Part shown: positions 24,295 through 36,039 of the stretch, piece after piece | Position numbering within the stretch: the first letter of the stretch is position 1 | Layout: every line of letters starts with the position of its first letter | Assembly (NCBI GenBank): GCA_037576215.1 | Contig: JBANDB010000016.1 | Coordinates: 1,116,001-1,180,000 of the forward strand | Length of the DNA stretch: 64,000 nt | DNA from: Armillaria gallica | Taxonomy: Eukaryota; Basidiomycota; Agaricomycetes; Agaricales; Physalacriaceae | Direction of reading: 5' to 3' | Translations under genes and position numbers: made by a program | The notes under the pieces: generated by a model | Databases searched by the model: none | The model's input: only the letters and a program-made list of their open reading frames with translations | Told to the model about the DNA's origin: nothing

Positions 24295-24540
24295 TCACCG
24301 GAAATTTGCGATGCCATTATCTACCAGCTGCAGTTCTGAAGTTACATCGAATTTAACGGTCGAATAAAACCACGTCAATAAATCTTCGTAGCTGAAGGGA
24401 TGTGGCATCAACAGCGAGACTGTAGGACTTGAGAAGTCTGTAGTGCGAAGCCTCATATCAAGGCAAAATAGTTGGAAATCTTGGTGGTATTCATTCGGAA
24501 ATTGGGATCGAAGAACCAAGTAGATCGTTCGGTCATATCA
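24295..24540 (-). pseudogene. Gene-end fragment shared with 44030-44220
   Basis: GGCATCAACAGCGA, GTGCGAAGCC and ATATCAAG occur in the same order here and at 44110-44180. On the minus strand the frame reads LFCLDMRLRTTDFSSPTVSL and YEDLLTWFYSTVKFDVTSEL, like the end of a leucine-rich F-box-type protein, but no complete gene is present at either place. Only a fragment. Confidence 0.35.
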
Positions 24541-24737
24541 ACGCCCCAGTTCGCTCACTTTTCAATAGAACATTTGTATGTCAGGATACTCTACGGTGGG
24601 GTTTCCTCGACACGGCTAGGTTGTAGGGAAATTCGGTAGCCATCGTGCAGGCAAAAACGATCCTGAAGGAAGAGCTTGACCACCTGATGTCGCTGCAGCT
24701 TTGGGCCTTCTATTTCCAAGTACAAGTACAAATCTGA

Positions 24738-26447
24738 CTATGGACAGGGTTCCACCGTGTTCATCCCGTCGGCGTGTCTGGGTGTGAGGGTATAGAACAA
24801 CCGAAGTCCTGAATCAGCGACAGTGACAGGCTCCGAGAACTTCTTCACAGGCAGAGGAGCGACGCCAGTCACAGTATATTTCAGCCGCCGATAGCGCTGA
24901 CCAGACCCAGTAGCGTCACTCGGAGAGGCGCGCAGCTGTGATGTGCCAAGTGAATTACATAGCGCGCTAAAGCCTCAACCATCGTAGGTCTCAACAAAAG
25001 CTCTTCCTGAGTCATATCATTGACAAGAGGAAGAAGAAAATGCATAGCTGGAGATAAGTGCTGAACAAAAGGTTATGGCATGATGTAGGAAGAGTGTAAG
25101 AATACTCACTATCTTGTAATCTCGACGTAGTATGTTCCCCAGGCAATAAACATCGAAAGGGAAGGGGTTCAGTCTAGTTGAGTGAGTGGATGGATGTCCT
25201 TGAAATTCTGGTGCGAATCTGTCACTTGCAGCCAGGATGACATCAAATAGGAGTTCATTAGGATTGTAGTGTCAAGAATACCCGAAGTCAATGATATAAT
25301 GCCGAGGCCATTGAGTACACGTAGTGTATGTCGCAAAACCAGTATATTTAGCATTCAAGGAGTGATGAACCGGATGAAGGGCCCTGTGGGCAGTGATGTG
25401 CCGGTCAGCGACTAGTCGCAAAGTCAGGGTCAAGTCGTTAGTCAACCAAAGGCAGGGCGTTTTTTGCCTCAACCTCTTCCCATGGCCTTTGCATGACACC
25501 AAAGGCTCGGTACGAGACTCCGATTCTGGTCTCGGCCCCAGCGTCATCATACCTCACGTTAAGAGGCGGTTTGATGTTCAAAAAGCACCTCACTGCGTGA
25601 GAACATCAGACACTTTGTAATACTTGGTCGTGCCCTGAAAGTCGGGGCAGAAAATGACTTAGCGACTAGTCACACGGGCACTACGGCGACTTTCCACTTT
25701 GGGTCACTGCCTGTGGGTGTAACTTGGTCGCGTCTAGCATCACATTCATGATGTTGATATCTCTGGAAATGATCGTTTGAGCACTGAAGCTTTACTGGAG
25801 AAACACTTACTTGTGCGCAACAAGATCTCATGCGTAAATTCCACACCCTAGTGATGAGCGTCGTCGAGATGCAACAGTAGTTAAGAGTGGCAATACGTAC
25901 CTCGAATATTTGACGAAACGCTTCAACGAATTCGCCTACAGTGTCAAATTCGGGTGTGCGACAGTCCCGTAGCCATGGCATGATGATGAATTGCATCTCA
26001 GGATCGTGTGGAGACTGAGGTACCTCGTAGATCGGAACACAGTGGTTTTTGGGATTTTCTGACAGCGGAGGGGATGAAAATGTAAAGAATGTGCCCAATT
26101 CGACTTCAAATGGAAATGTCACTCTTGAGACTCTCTTCAAAGTCACAAGCTTGCCGTCTTTAATGCGCATGGCACCCATGATGTCGGGGGACTACAATAG
26201 TACATCAGCCCTCTAGATAACGAAAAAGTGTAACAGCACGATCAACTGCAAGCAAACCTCTTCACGGAACAGCATCTCCCTGTGCGACTACCATTTCGGT
26301 TGCCAGTCGGGGTAAACTTGGGACGCAACCGATACCCAGATTCATGTAGAAATGGCTGGGGTTGCACCAGAACATTTCGGATCGTCGCCACGAGAGATCG
26401 GGTTCCAGTGGTAGTAGAGGTCTACGTCGGCGGAATATACTAGTCAT
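24738..26447 (-). pseudogene. Basidiomycete protein-kinase-like gene, damaged at the 5' end
   Basis: Several exons on the minus strand give a kinase-like domain: GYRLRPKF and YPDWQPKW (N-terminal signature of a basidiomycete kinase-like family), MRIKDGKLVTLKRVSR (lysine-bearing strand), FPFEVELGTFF, NHCVPIYEVPQSPHDPEMQF, FDTVGEFVEAFRQIFEGVEF, RDINIMNVML (catalytic-loop Asp and Asn), HYIIDFGYS (DFG), FAPEFQG, NPFPFDVYCLGNILRRDY, NDMTQEELLLRPTMVEALAR and a stop at 24738-24740. The HRD histidine is not seen. Near 26310-26340 the first exon changes frame between the LRPKF and YPDWQPKW pieces (one missing T in a T run would repair it), and a TAG follows the W. The start near 26447 is only a guess. 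It is the sole identifiable gene on the spacer between the two transposons. Confidence 0.7.
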
Positions 26448-27147
26448 CGTCTGAGGGAAAGGATCAACTCATTTACATCTTGCCGAGAACTTTCGAACCA
26501 AACAGACAATAATTAGTGGGGCCTTCAAATTAACAAATGAAAGGGTCAGCAAGCCTTCATAATTTAATAACGCATTATCGAGGGATGGTATCAGGCACGT
26601 ACCTCCTCCCAGTCATCAGAGCCTTGAGCATAGACTAAGTCATTTTAATCAAGCGTGTAGGTCGGTGACTTGGTCTTGCCAATGAAGTGGACGGATTGGT
26701 GGGTTAGTTGGTGAGATATCCCCTTCAGTGGTCGGCGGTCACTGGTGGCCTTTTCATGGATTGTCCTTATATAGTCTGGACACCACTAAAACACAGAATA
26801 TGAGATTCTCTTCCCTGTTCGGAATCTGCTCTAGCTCAATGTCACATCAGGAAAAAATGACCTTTCGACATAGTGATAAGTAGCATCTGTATCTCCTATT
26901 GCAAATGCAAAAGGTCCCCTTTATGTAGCAATCGTAGCCTCTCACTCAGACCTCTGTAGCACATCATAGCAATAGATATTCATCAGGCACATGTACAATA
27001 ACCCTCTGTATTCATATATATCATGCTCATCCTACTACTATATTGATACAGTAGAGCTATTTCGAAGTATTGTTCATCACATTTCAGGGTATGGCGCAAT
27101 ACTATATCATTCTATTGGAGTACAGATAATTGTAAGTTATTACCAAT

Positions 27148-29202
27148 TCATTCCGCTTCCTCCTCGGCCTCGCCTTCGGCTTGTGGTTCCTCGTCAAGTG
27201 CCGCAGCCATCACCTTCATTTCTTCATACACCAGGTCCCTCGCAGAATCAGACAATTTGAGCGGTACTGCTGGAGTCCAAAGGCTTGCTGCTCCCATTTG
27301 TTTCCTGAAAAAGATGTCAGATATGTATACAATGCATCATGCCAATCAGTAAGCACCTTGCTTTTGTATACCAGGCCTTCCGCAAGACTGTTGTCAAGTC
27401 CGGTGATATTTCTGTCCACTGCTTCACAGCAGGGAGATGATGCTCATGATAGCGCACACTAGCTTCGGTTTCATTGAAGATCAGCGCCTTGTAGCTCCCG
27501 GTAGACCATTCATTTAGACAGTGTTCAATCTGCAAATCAAGATATCATTAGATGGTGCGCTTGAGGCAAACAAACATTGAGGACTGACCACAGTGAAAAT
27601 GAATGCCAAGGCTGGAACAGGGATAGGGTTAAAGCGCTCAGGGAATGCGAGTCCTGGAGCACCTTTGTTGTAGAAAAAGGCACGACCGATGGCGTCAAAG
27701 AGAATCGGACTATTAAAATAGCCTGTGCACGTTGTAGCATCCTGTAATGTAAAAATGAGTATGCTGCAGTGAAAACACACCTCTGGTTGGCGCACCTTGT
27801 AGTAGAAGCCGAGTGCAGTCATGAGCTCTACACATTTTTGCTTGTTCTCTCGGACAGCGTTTGCGGATTCAGCACCGGCAACAAAACCATATGCGGGGCG
27901 TATGAGTGGCTTGATCTGGTCCCTCATGAAGCTTCGAACATGCACGCCACGCTTTCTGATCTAGAAGAAGCATCAGCAAAAGTATTTGAATAGAAAAGTG
28001 TGAAATACCAGCTTGAGCATTTCGTCGCTAAGCTTGATTGGTTGTTCATCGCTCTCAAATTGGATGCGCCACTCCTCTTGAGCCCAACTTGACTGCATAG
28101 CTTCCTCTGGACACATGTTGATGGCCCCAAGACATCCTTCATACCCACACATAGCCTTACGCAGTGCTGTCTTCGTCCGGCCTTCATAGTGACTGAGCTT
28201 ATCACCTTTTGATCCAGTAATCTGAGATGGTGGAAGAGGTGTAGCAGCAGGCACAGAAGGATTGTCTGTTAAATGTTCTACAGAGCTTGTTGGAGGGTCT
28301 GAACCAACACGAGGCAATGATGGTGGTGGTGCCGCTAGAGTCACAGTCGCATCATTACTGCGTTGAGACTCTCTACCAACTTCAGTGTGGGAAGGAGCAG
28401 TAGGAGGAGCAGTGAGCTGAGCACTATGAGAGGATAAAGATGGTGAGGCAGAAGGTGAACAGGCAGGGGAGGAAGGACAATCATGAGGAGCCATCATCGT
28501 CGATTCACCATGGTAACGAACATTGACCTCATCGCCGTCAGCCACAAATGAGAGTCGAGGAATAGTTGCCGTTGGTCGTGCAGAACCTTTGGTGCGAATT
28601 ATCAGGGGCTCGGGAGACTGTGTACCTTTTGAATGTAGCTGGAGTCAATGTGAGTGTGACAGAGAAGGTACTGGAACAAGATAACAGTCATACAGATGTC
28701 GGAAAAAAGTGAGAGGATGACTGTCCATCATCGGAATCACTTCCGTTACCATCAACGTTGTCTTCACTTTCACTTTCTGGAGGTGACCGTCCATGAAGTC
28801 GTTGATAGTCATCATAGTATTGCTGTTTGTGACGAGCCTCGGTACCTAGCTATGACATTAGTACTGAGCAAGCTACCAATGAGTGACCTACGGTTGGTAT
28901 TATCAAGAAGGACTCGCTGCTGTTCATTACTCTTTTGTGAGCAGGCTAGCTGCTTTCTCAGTTGAGCAATCTCCGCATCCTTGCAGGCTTGATCTGTATC
29001 CGAGTATTAGTTGGAGATCAATCAGACTGAAAGATGTACCATTTGCAGCCTGCTTCTCAGTGAGTACACGGTTTTCCTTGCTTCGAGTGCGGTTGGGAAG
29101 CTGGATATTGCTGCTAAGATCATCATGGCTTCGACGAGACCTCTTGGACGCAGGCTGGCAATCCGTAGATGGCCCACAAGATGCCTGAGACCGCTTGGAC
29201 AT
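27148..29202 (-). CDS. DUF6532-type protein of the transposon (right copy, frame intact)
   Basis: Same gene as at 21483-23536, but with the frame preserved: the A6 tract at 28703-28708 joins the acidic linker to TSLHSKGTQSPEPLIIRTKG, IRPAYGFVAGAES is in frame near 27895, and the A5 tract at 27674-27678 keeps GRAFFYNKGAPG. About eight exons with short introns give a protein of roughly 550 residues: basic N-terminus, acidic and Ser/Pro-rich linker, DUF6532 domain, acidic tail. It is divergent from the transposase across 142 bp. It could supply the accessory function for both copies while the left copy is broken. Confidence 0.8.
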
Positions 29203-29344
29203 GGCAGAGAGACAGATGGTTGTAGACAGGTGCAAAGAGTCAAACGTCAAAATTTGAGACAGTCAACCAAAAAAAAGTGACCAGAATGCACAATCAGTTT
29301 TGCTGTGGCGGTATGGTCTCCGCATCTGCCTGCTCACTGTCATC
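29203..29344. promoter_or_regulatory. 142-bp divergent promoter (right copy)
   Basis: Mirror of 21341-21482; lies between the ATG of the DUF6532 gene (29202, minus) and the transposase ATG (29345, plus). Confidence 0.5.
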
Positions 29345-32300
29345 ATGTCCGGAAAAATCTTCAAATGTCCAGTTTGCAAGGATCAGTTCACCTCTCGCTC
29401 CAGCAGAGGCTTACGCTCACACCTGTCAGCAACCTCATGCGGTCGTATCCTCGATGAGCGGAATGCTCCAGTCACTGGCAAAAGAAAGAAGCCAGAGTCA
29501 GTTACGAGAAAGGCTGAAGCGTGTGCTGCATCACCATCTCCTTCAATCCCTGAGGAGCCTATCTTTCCGCCTGATCCACCCTTGCCTGCATCTGATTTTG
29601 CACCATCAGGGATGGCCTCACCATCAAAGCGATGCCGAGTCACTATTGAAGACGTCGAGGATGAAGGTGATACCCAACCATCTTCTTGGAGTCATGACAG
29701 CCTTGTCTTTGTGGATTATCCTGATACTGGTGCCGAGATTGAAGGTGCTGGAGAAGGCGAAACTACATTTGAAAGGATTAGAAGAGAGAAGCAGAAGCAA
29801 GGAGAAGAGGTGTGGGCACCTTTCAAATTCTGCGAGGAATGGGAACTTGCACGATGGTTGATGATGTCCGGAGTTAGCCAGGCAGATATTGACAGGTTCG
29901 CAAAGCTGGGAGTGGTACGATTTCAGCATTTAATGTTATCAACATCACTTACCATACAAAAACAGATCCAAGAGAAGGTTGAACCATCATTTAAGGACAA
30001 GCACACCTTTCTGAGCAAGATCGACGAGTTGCCATCTGCATTAGATACTGAGTGGAAATGCGAGGAATTTGAACTTGTTGGCAACGTACTCGATAAAGAT
30101 GGGACTCCTGTGGTGCAGACCATCGAGTTATGGAAGCGTGATCCAGTCGCATGCATCAAGGAACTCATGCGGGATCCCTGATTTGCAAAACATATGCGTT
30201 ACGCACCAGAGAAGATGTATACCGACAAAGGGATGAAGCATCAGGCCTTTGATGAGATGGCAACAGGGAAATGGTGGTGGGCCATGCAGGCACATATTCC
30301 ATGTCTGTACAACCTATTGCAAGATTTTAATGATGGATGTATTCAGAAGCTGTTGCCGAAGGGGCGACCATCGCAGCAATCATACTTTCATCCGATAAAA
30401 CACAGCTCTCCACCTTTAGCGGGGACAAGTCTGCCTGGCCAGTTTACCTTACCCTTGGTAACATTGATGCATCTGTTCGAAGGAAGCTGTCAGAACAAGC
30501 CACGATTCTGATTGGTTACATACCTGTGTCCAAGCTAGAGTGCTTTACCGAGGATCGTCGATCTGTAGAAGGATATCAGCTCTTCCACGACTGCATGCGG
30601 ACACTCCTAAAGCCTCTCATTGAGGCCGGCCAGAACAGTGTTGAGATGCTTTGCAGTGATGGAAGGACACGGCTCGTGTTTCCTCTCCTTGCTGCCTACA
30701 TCGCCGATTACCTGGAGCAGTGCCTAATAGCCGGGTGTGGAGAGCGACGATGTCCAAAATGCACTGCTACCTCCAAGGAGCTGGGTGATCCTTTGCATTC
30801 AGTGCTACGTGACCCAGAGAAAACGATTGACACTCTGAAAGCAACACGTACAGGAAATCACACACAGTTTAAAAACCTCGGCCTACGCCCCATTACGCCC
30901 TTCTGGACAGACCTGCCACGATACAACATCTTCCATTGTTTCACTCCTGACCTTCTACATCAGCTCCACAAAGGCATCTTCAAGGATCACCTTGTCAAAT
31001 GGTCGATGAAGGCTGCAGATGCAACAAAGGCCGAGGTTGACCGTCGTTACATGGCTATGCCATGGCATCCTGACTTACGCCACTTCAAGAAGGGAATTTC
31101 GCTGGTCATGCAATGGACAGGAACGGAGTACAAGAATATGGAGAAGGTTTTCCTGGGCGCGCTGGCAGGAACGGCCAAACCTGATGTCATCATTTGTGTT
31201 CGTGCAGTACTTGATTTTATCTACTATTCCCACCTGGAACTACACACGGATGAGTCGTTGAAGAAGCTTGAAGACTCATTACACACCTTCCATGCCCACA
31301 AACACATATTCGTTGACGATGGCGTTCGTGAGCACTTCAATATCCCTAAAGTCCATTCAATGGTTCACTATGCTGCAATGATTCGGTCCCATGGCGTCAC
31401 AGGAGGCTACAATACTGAGGCATCAGAACGACTGCATATTGATTTTGCGAAACGAACGTACCAAGCATCAAATCGGAAGGGATACATCCAGCAAATGACG
31501 AAGTGGTTGACCCGACGAGAAGCAGTCCAAAGATTTACTCGATTCCTGGACTGGGCTCTAGAAGGTGCAGGTAGGGATGAAGTTGACGAGGTCGAAGATG
31601 ATGTAGATGTGGCAGATGGTGACGAAGAAGCAGCAGCACATGCTGAGATCAACACGGAGCTTACCAAGGACACTAATGGGGATCAGATCGCATCCCATGT
31701 TAGCTTACAGCATGGCGAATCAACGTACACTATACCCAAACGACCATCCTTCACTGGCATCAATATAGCCACTTTGGAGAACCAGTACGGGACTAGGCAG
31801 TTTGTACACTGTCTGGAATTTTTTCTTCGTGACCGTGGCTTGCTCAAAGACGATTTCTGGGATGCTCGGCCAGCAAATACCAGGTTTACAAGCGCTTCCG
31901 GATCTGTATACCCCCGGTACCTGAAGTCTCGACAACTGTTACCCTGGATGTCATTCGTGCATCGCCATCTCACACAACGGGAACTAGGAGGAAAAGTATG
32001 TGCCAGCTCAGTTTGATACAGTGCTGGCACGGCGAGACTTGCCATTGGATAAGAAACAGGACCTGGACTTGTTGGGAGTGAACGGTGTGTTCTAACTCTT
32101 CTTCACTTGCATGTATTTAAACTCTCCGCAGGTCTGCATGTGGCACAAGTCCGTGCTATTTTCAACCTTCCTGAGGAACTCGGCAGCTTCCCACATCCGC
32201 TAGTATATGTTGAATGGTTTACCCCTCTGCGCTGTGTTGATGAACACACGCAAATGTTCAGGGTGGAACGGTCTATGCGGAATCATCTTCGGAATGCATC

Positions 32301-32484
32301 TATTATTCCAATTACATACATCTCCCGCAGTTGTCATCTGATACCGTACTCAGGACATATTATGGACCCCACATGGACAAGCGAGAGCGCTATAGAAAAG
32401 TGCAAGTCCTTTCATCTCAATACGTACCTTAGACATATTGATTTTGTATTACTACGCTTGAAATGCAAGATTTCTGCGACGTGA
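29345..32484 (+). pseudogene. Plavaka-type transposase with N-terminal zinc finger (right copy)
   Basis: Same protein as at 18199-21340. This copy shares the in-frame TGA (30179-30181, between MRDP and FAKHMRYAPEK) and has a private frameshift: G4 at 30361-30364 where the left copy has five, so the frame breaks after QKLLPKG and resumes as GATIAAIILSSDKTQL. The A4 tract at 31992-31995 (A5 in the left copy) again puts the C-terminal YVPAQFDTVLA segment out of frame; three or six A would read through. The last intron, 32085-32131, splices GVNG to LHVAQVRAIFNLPEE and the gene ends LRLKCKISAT at 32484. As given, neither copy can encode a full-length transposase. Confidence 0.85.
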
Positions 32485-32534
32485 TTAGAACTGCAACAAA
32501 ACCGACGGCTTCTCATTCACAAACGTCTACATGT

Positions 32535-33091
32535 CATGCTATACTACTATTGTCAATCTCGACCGCCAACTCCTTATCCTGAACATAGTCGGCATGAACA
32601 GCAACATCCCGCACATAATGGAGTACGATCTGAGCGTTGAAGAGATGCATACGCAGTGAAGTCATCTCGATGTCCAAGAAACGTCCACAATGAGTGCTGA
32701 CCAAGGTGTCTGTCAGTACCTTGGATGCTTCAGCAAGTCAGTGGAGCATGAAATGGGTGACCATGGGCGGGGGGTAAAGGGAAGCCTCGGATTCATCCTG
32801 GAAGCGGGGCGCAAACATGATGGTGGGCGAAGCGAGGTTAGGAGGAATGCACGGCGTGTTTGGTGGGTTGGGAAAGGCAAGACATTCGCCTGAAGAGGTC
32901 GGTGGGGGATAGGTGATGTCGATAGGCTGGCGGAATGGCCCACTCTGGAATCCAGCAACTGTCTGGCGTGAAACAGTGCCAGCACACGCTTGAAGACCAT
33001 GGGGGCAGATAATAGTTAGCTTCAATGCTGGAGGTAATTGATAGTACACGCACCTGAGGCCATTTTCCTCCTTATCCTTCGTATCAGACAT
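32535..33091 (-). pseudogene. Small third reading frame of the transposon, interrupted by TGA (right copy)
   Basis: Mirror of 17592-18149 with the same internal TGA (about 32738-32740). Proline-rich first part, helical second part; no family recognised. Identity of both copies here shows that the TGA predates the duplication. Confidence 0.45.
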
Positions 33092-33525
33092 CTCCTCGCG
33101 TCGTTGCTGTACAGTTGTGCGGAAGAAAACGGTGATTGACCCTGGATCAAGATAAAGCCATCGTTGAAGACAAAGAACAGGCCAAATAAGGGCGTGAGAC
33201 AATATATTTGCTTTAGGCAGGAGGTCAGTAATGATGTCATCACCGGTTCTGAATGAACAACTTCACCGGTAATGAGGTCATACAATTCTACGTCGCGTTC
33301 AATGATGTTATACCATACAAAATTCTGGTAGGAGGGAGCTTAAAATGGCTGAAGGTATGAGGGTCCTTTTATATGGCAAAGTATTAATATGTACCTTTAA
33401 GACGGGATGTCATATGACTACAGACAAATACAGAGTCAATCCTGGCAAGGTACATAAGGTACGGACGCTACCGATCCTACAGATATTTGGCGGGGGCGTA
33501 CAGAGCTTTTCCGTTTTTCCTGATG

Positions 33526-33655
33526 TCGGCCGTTATCTAGCATTGATTATAAGGTACATAGGTCGATCAACGAACAGAGCAACAAGCGACAGAAGGTAAG
33601 ATGTAGACGATGGATTATACGGAGTCAGCGAAAACATGTTAATGGCCAGCATTGA
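33526..33655. other. Right flank of the transposon pair
   Basis: Begins TC, which matches the complement of the GA at 23840-23841; see the findings. No gene before the stop codon of the membrane protein gene at 33656. Confidence 0.4.
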
Positions 33656-35079
33656 TCAATCTTTGGGCACAACGAATATTGCGTGAGGATCATCCCGCGG
33701 TTTATGAGGATGAGCTTCGAGGTCATCCCCATGAACATCATTCTCGTTATAACCATGACTATCTTCTGGTGTCTCCATCTGTGCCTCAGTGCCATCCTCA
33801 CGTACCACACTCTGGCTGCCATTATCTCCCTGGAAGTCTGCCCTGGCATGATGTCCATATTCCTCGTCTCTCTTCCATTCTGCAGCTTGCGCTTCGAGGT
33901 CATCACTTGTCATGGAAACCAGCTGAGAGTCCTGGCCTACAGGATGCGTGCCAAAGCGAATTGAGCCTGATATCACACTTCCCTGCCATGATTCATCTGG
34001 GCGAGCATGACCTGCTGCGACACGTCCAATGAGGAGTGTTGGGGAAATTCCCTATGTGACATCTGTTAGAGACTGAGACAAAAAAAAACCAATATGACCA
34101 TACCCTTACAACTGCTGCGATTACTGTAATGTAATACGCTGTCCAGTCATTGTGAGAATACATGCCTATATATACAATCAAGGTAATGGAATAAAGAGCG
34201 GATGATTCAATGAAGACCTCAATAACATGACGGTAGGCTCTAAGCCCTCCACCTCCTGCTCGAACAACAGTGACAATTCGGTAGATGATGAGAATTGTGC
34301 ACCATAAAGTCGTAGCAAGGACAGAGGATGAATAAAGTATGAAAAACTGATTGTAAACACCCGGGATGATAGATGTTTTGTATGTAATAATGATCTTGAC
34401 AACTGCACCAAGACTGAGGTAAATCGGCAATCAGAAGCTCTAGAAGACCATACCTGTCGCAGAGATGAGAAGAAGAATTGGCAGTAGAATAGGAAGCCAG
34501 CGCCGTCCCCATACAATCCAGCAACGCCAAATCTACAGATGATAGTAAGTTGGAGTGAAATTCTTGTGGAGTCATGCATACCATAGTAGCATCTGCAAGG
34601 ACAGAACAAATGACACTGGTGGTACCGAACCCAACTATTATACTTCCGGTGCTGTTGCTGAACAAATATTTTGTCACAATGTTCCCAGCATTGTTGACAA
34701 ACATCGAGTGGATGAATGAGACATCAAGGCCAAAGTCGATGGTAGTGACAATATATAGGAGGATTATAGCAACAATTGTAGCTTTCCCGATGGGCTGGGA
34801 ATTGGGAGTCATAACTGCATCATTCAACTCAGCTTGTATGATATAGTGGACATGCTCCCCTTACAGATATTCCCCAATGTGATTGCGACAACTCCGGTGT
34901 ACAAACCTGTGTAGGGCTGCAATTAGACATAGATATCCCGAACCTTAATGAACATGTGTACCGTGCAATACTGAGTAGAGTATGTGTGAATCCAAGTGAC
35001 CTCCGAGTATTAGACCTAGGAGAGCTTTATCGGTGTCGGTGAGGTCTGACAGACTCGGAGCATCAGTCTGGTTGGACAT
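33656..35079 (-). CDS. Seven-segment integral membrane protein (paralogue A)
   Basis: Starts MSNQTDAPSLSDLTDTDKAL (ATG at 35077-35079) and is spread over about six exons. Hydrophobic segments in order: LYTGVVAITLGNI, IVAIILLYIVTTIDFGL, IIVGFGTTSVICSVLADATM, a WRCWIVWGRRWLPILLPI segment, FFILYSSSVLATTLWCTILI, ALYSITLIVYIGMY and ITVIAAVVRGISPTLLIGRV, followed by a conserved RVAAGHARPDESWQGSVISG and a long acidic, histidine-rich cytoplasmic tail with SDDLEAQ. This is a common but uncharacterised membrane family in mushroom-forming fungi; a sensory role is only a guess. One intron near 34835-34870 would be only about 33 bases. The frame seems intact. Paralogues lie at 38462 and 49279. It ends 130 bases from the transposon edge. 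Confidence 0.75.
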
Positions 35080-36039
35080 CAAGAAAGTCTGAGCAGAGGT
35101 AGAATAATGTGCGAAGGAGTAATTTAGGATGCTGCAGTGTGTTAGTGTTGGTAAATATTAGACTTTTTATATGCTTCGCAGCACTGCAACAAGTTGAAAC
35201 GATGATCACCCCGTCAAGAAGACAAGCTACAGCGAACGACTTGATGCTTGTGAGTATCGCTGCCATGGCAAAGAAAGGAGATTGATATGGACAGGCTCCC
35301 AGCACAGGAAGCCTTTGCCCTTGATAATACATTGATTAGAAGTAGCATATAATCAGTGTCTCAGCACGCTGCACAATGGACGTGATTTTCGGAGGGAGAT
35401 CTGACTGTATGTAATCGTAATCATCAGAATGGGAATCGCTTCGGAAACCGGTAGATGATATCATGGCAGGGCAACAAAATCACCTTTGTCTAGCTATGGA
35501 TCTAAAGGTGATGCCGCCTAGATGATCATCTTATGATATCGTCGTACATCTGCTACGCTGCCAGTGAAACGCAGATGAACATCTCGGGGTACACCAAATA
35601 GGTTAATAGATGTTACATGAGAACAGAAACACGCACACGTAGGTTGCCTAGTCTGAAGAAATCTTTCTAGTAAAAAGATTGTCGTCCCCGGCTCCTTTGG
35701 ATGCCCGATCCGCGGACACTGTTTTTGGCGCCTATTACTAATATCAAAAACAAACACAATCAGCTACAAAAGTAATAGGTAGTAGCGAAGATAACCAGAC
35801 AAACCATGGAATCGTACTCTTGAGTATTATTCTACAGCCGCGTGCTCCTAATAATCCTATTGTGTGCGGGGGCTTCAACTAGGCGACGGTTGATGGTGTA
35901 AGGCCCGATAATCTGTGAAGATAGTACGTATATAGATGGAAATTGCGATCTACGGTTCATGATGCTTCCCTAGGAGACGTATAGCCTGCAATGATCCTCG
36001 TCTGTTGAAACTTGACAAGCTTGACCTCCGACGGCTACT
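35080..36039. other. No gene seen
   Basis: Short frames only, none with recognisable domains; contains the upstream region of the membrane protein gene. Confidence 0.35.

Larger units (their letters stand above)
26845..33525 (+). mobile_element. Plavaka/CACTA-type DNA transposon, right copy
   Basis: This 6,681-bp unit is the mirror image of 17158-23839 with the same ends (CATCAGGAAAAAATG at 26845; complement of CATCAGGAAAAACGG ending at 33525). All reading frames compared are identical to the left copy apart from five single-base length changes and one substitution; non-coding parts were compared only in places. The flanking bases are CA on the left and TC on the right. Near identity implies a very recent duplication, or ongoing gene conversion between the arms. 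Confidence 0.9.

Noticed and set aside
29277..29861. Second frame of 194 codons over the transposase N-terminus
   Set aside because: It is an alternate frame of the zinc-finger exon; the MSGKIFKCPVC frame is the one matching the transposase family.
17158..33525. The large palindrome as a hairpin assembly artefact (read-through of a template into its own complement)
   Set aside because: Each arm has its own transposon ends, the flanks are all different, and the spacer is 3 kb and not palindromic. A wrong spacer orientation remains possible and is reported.
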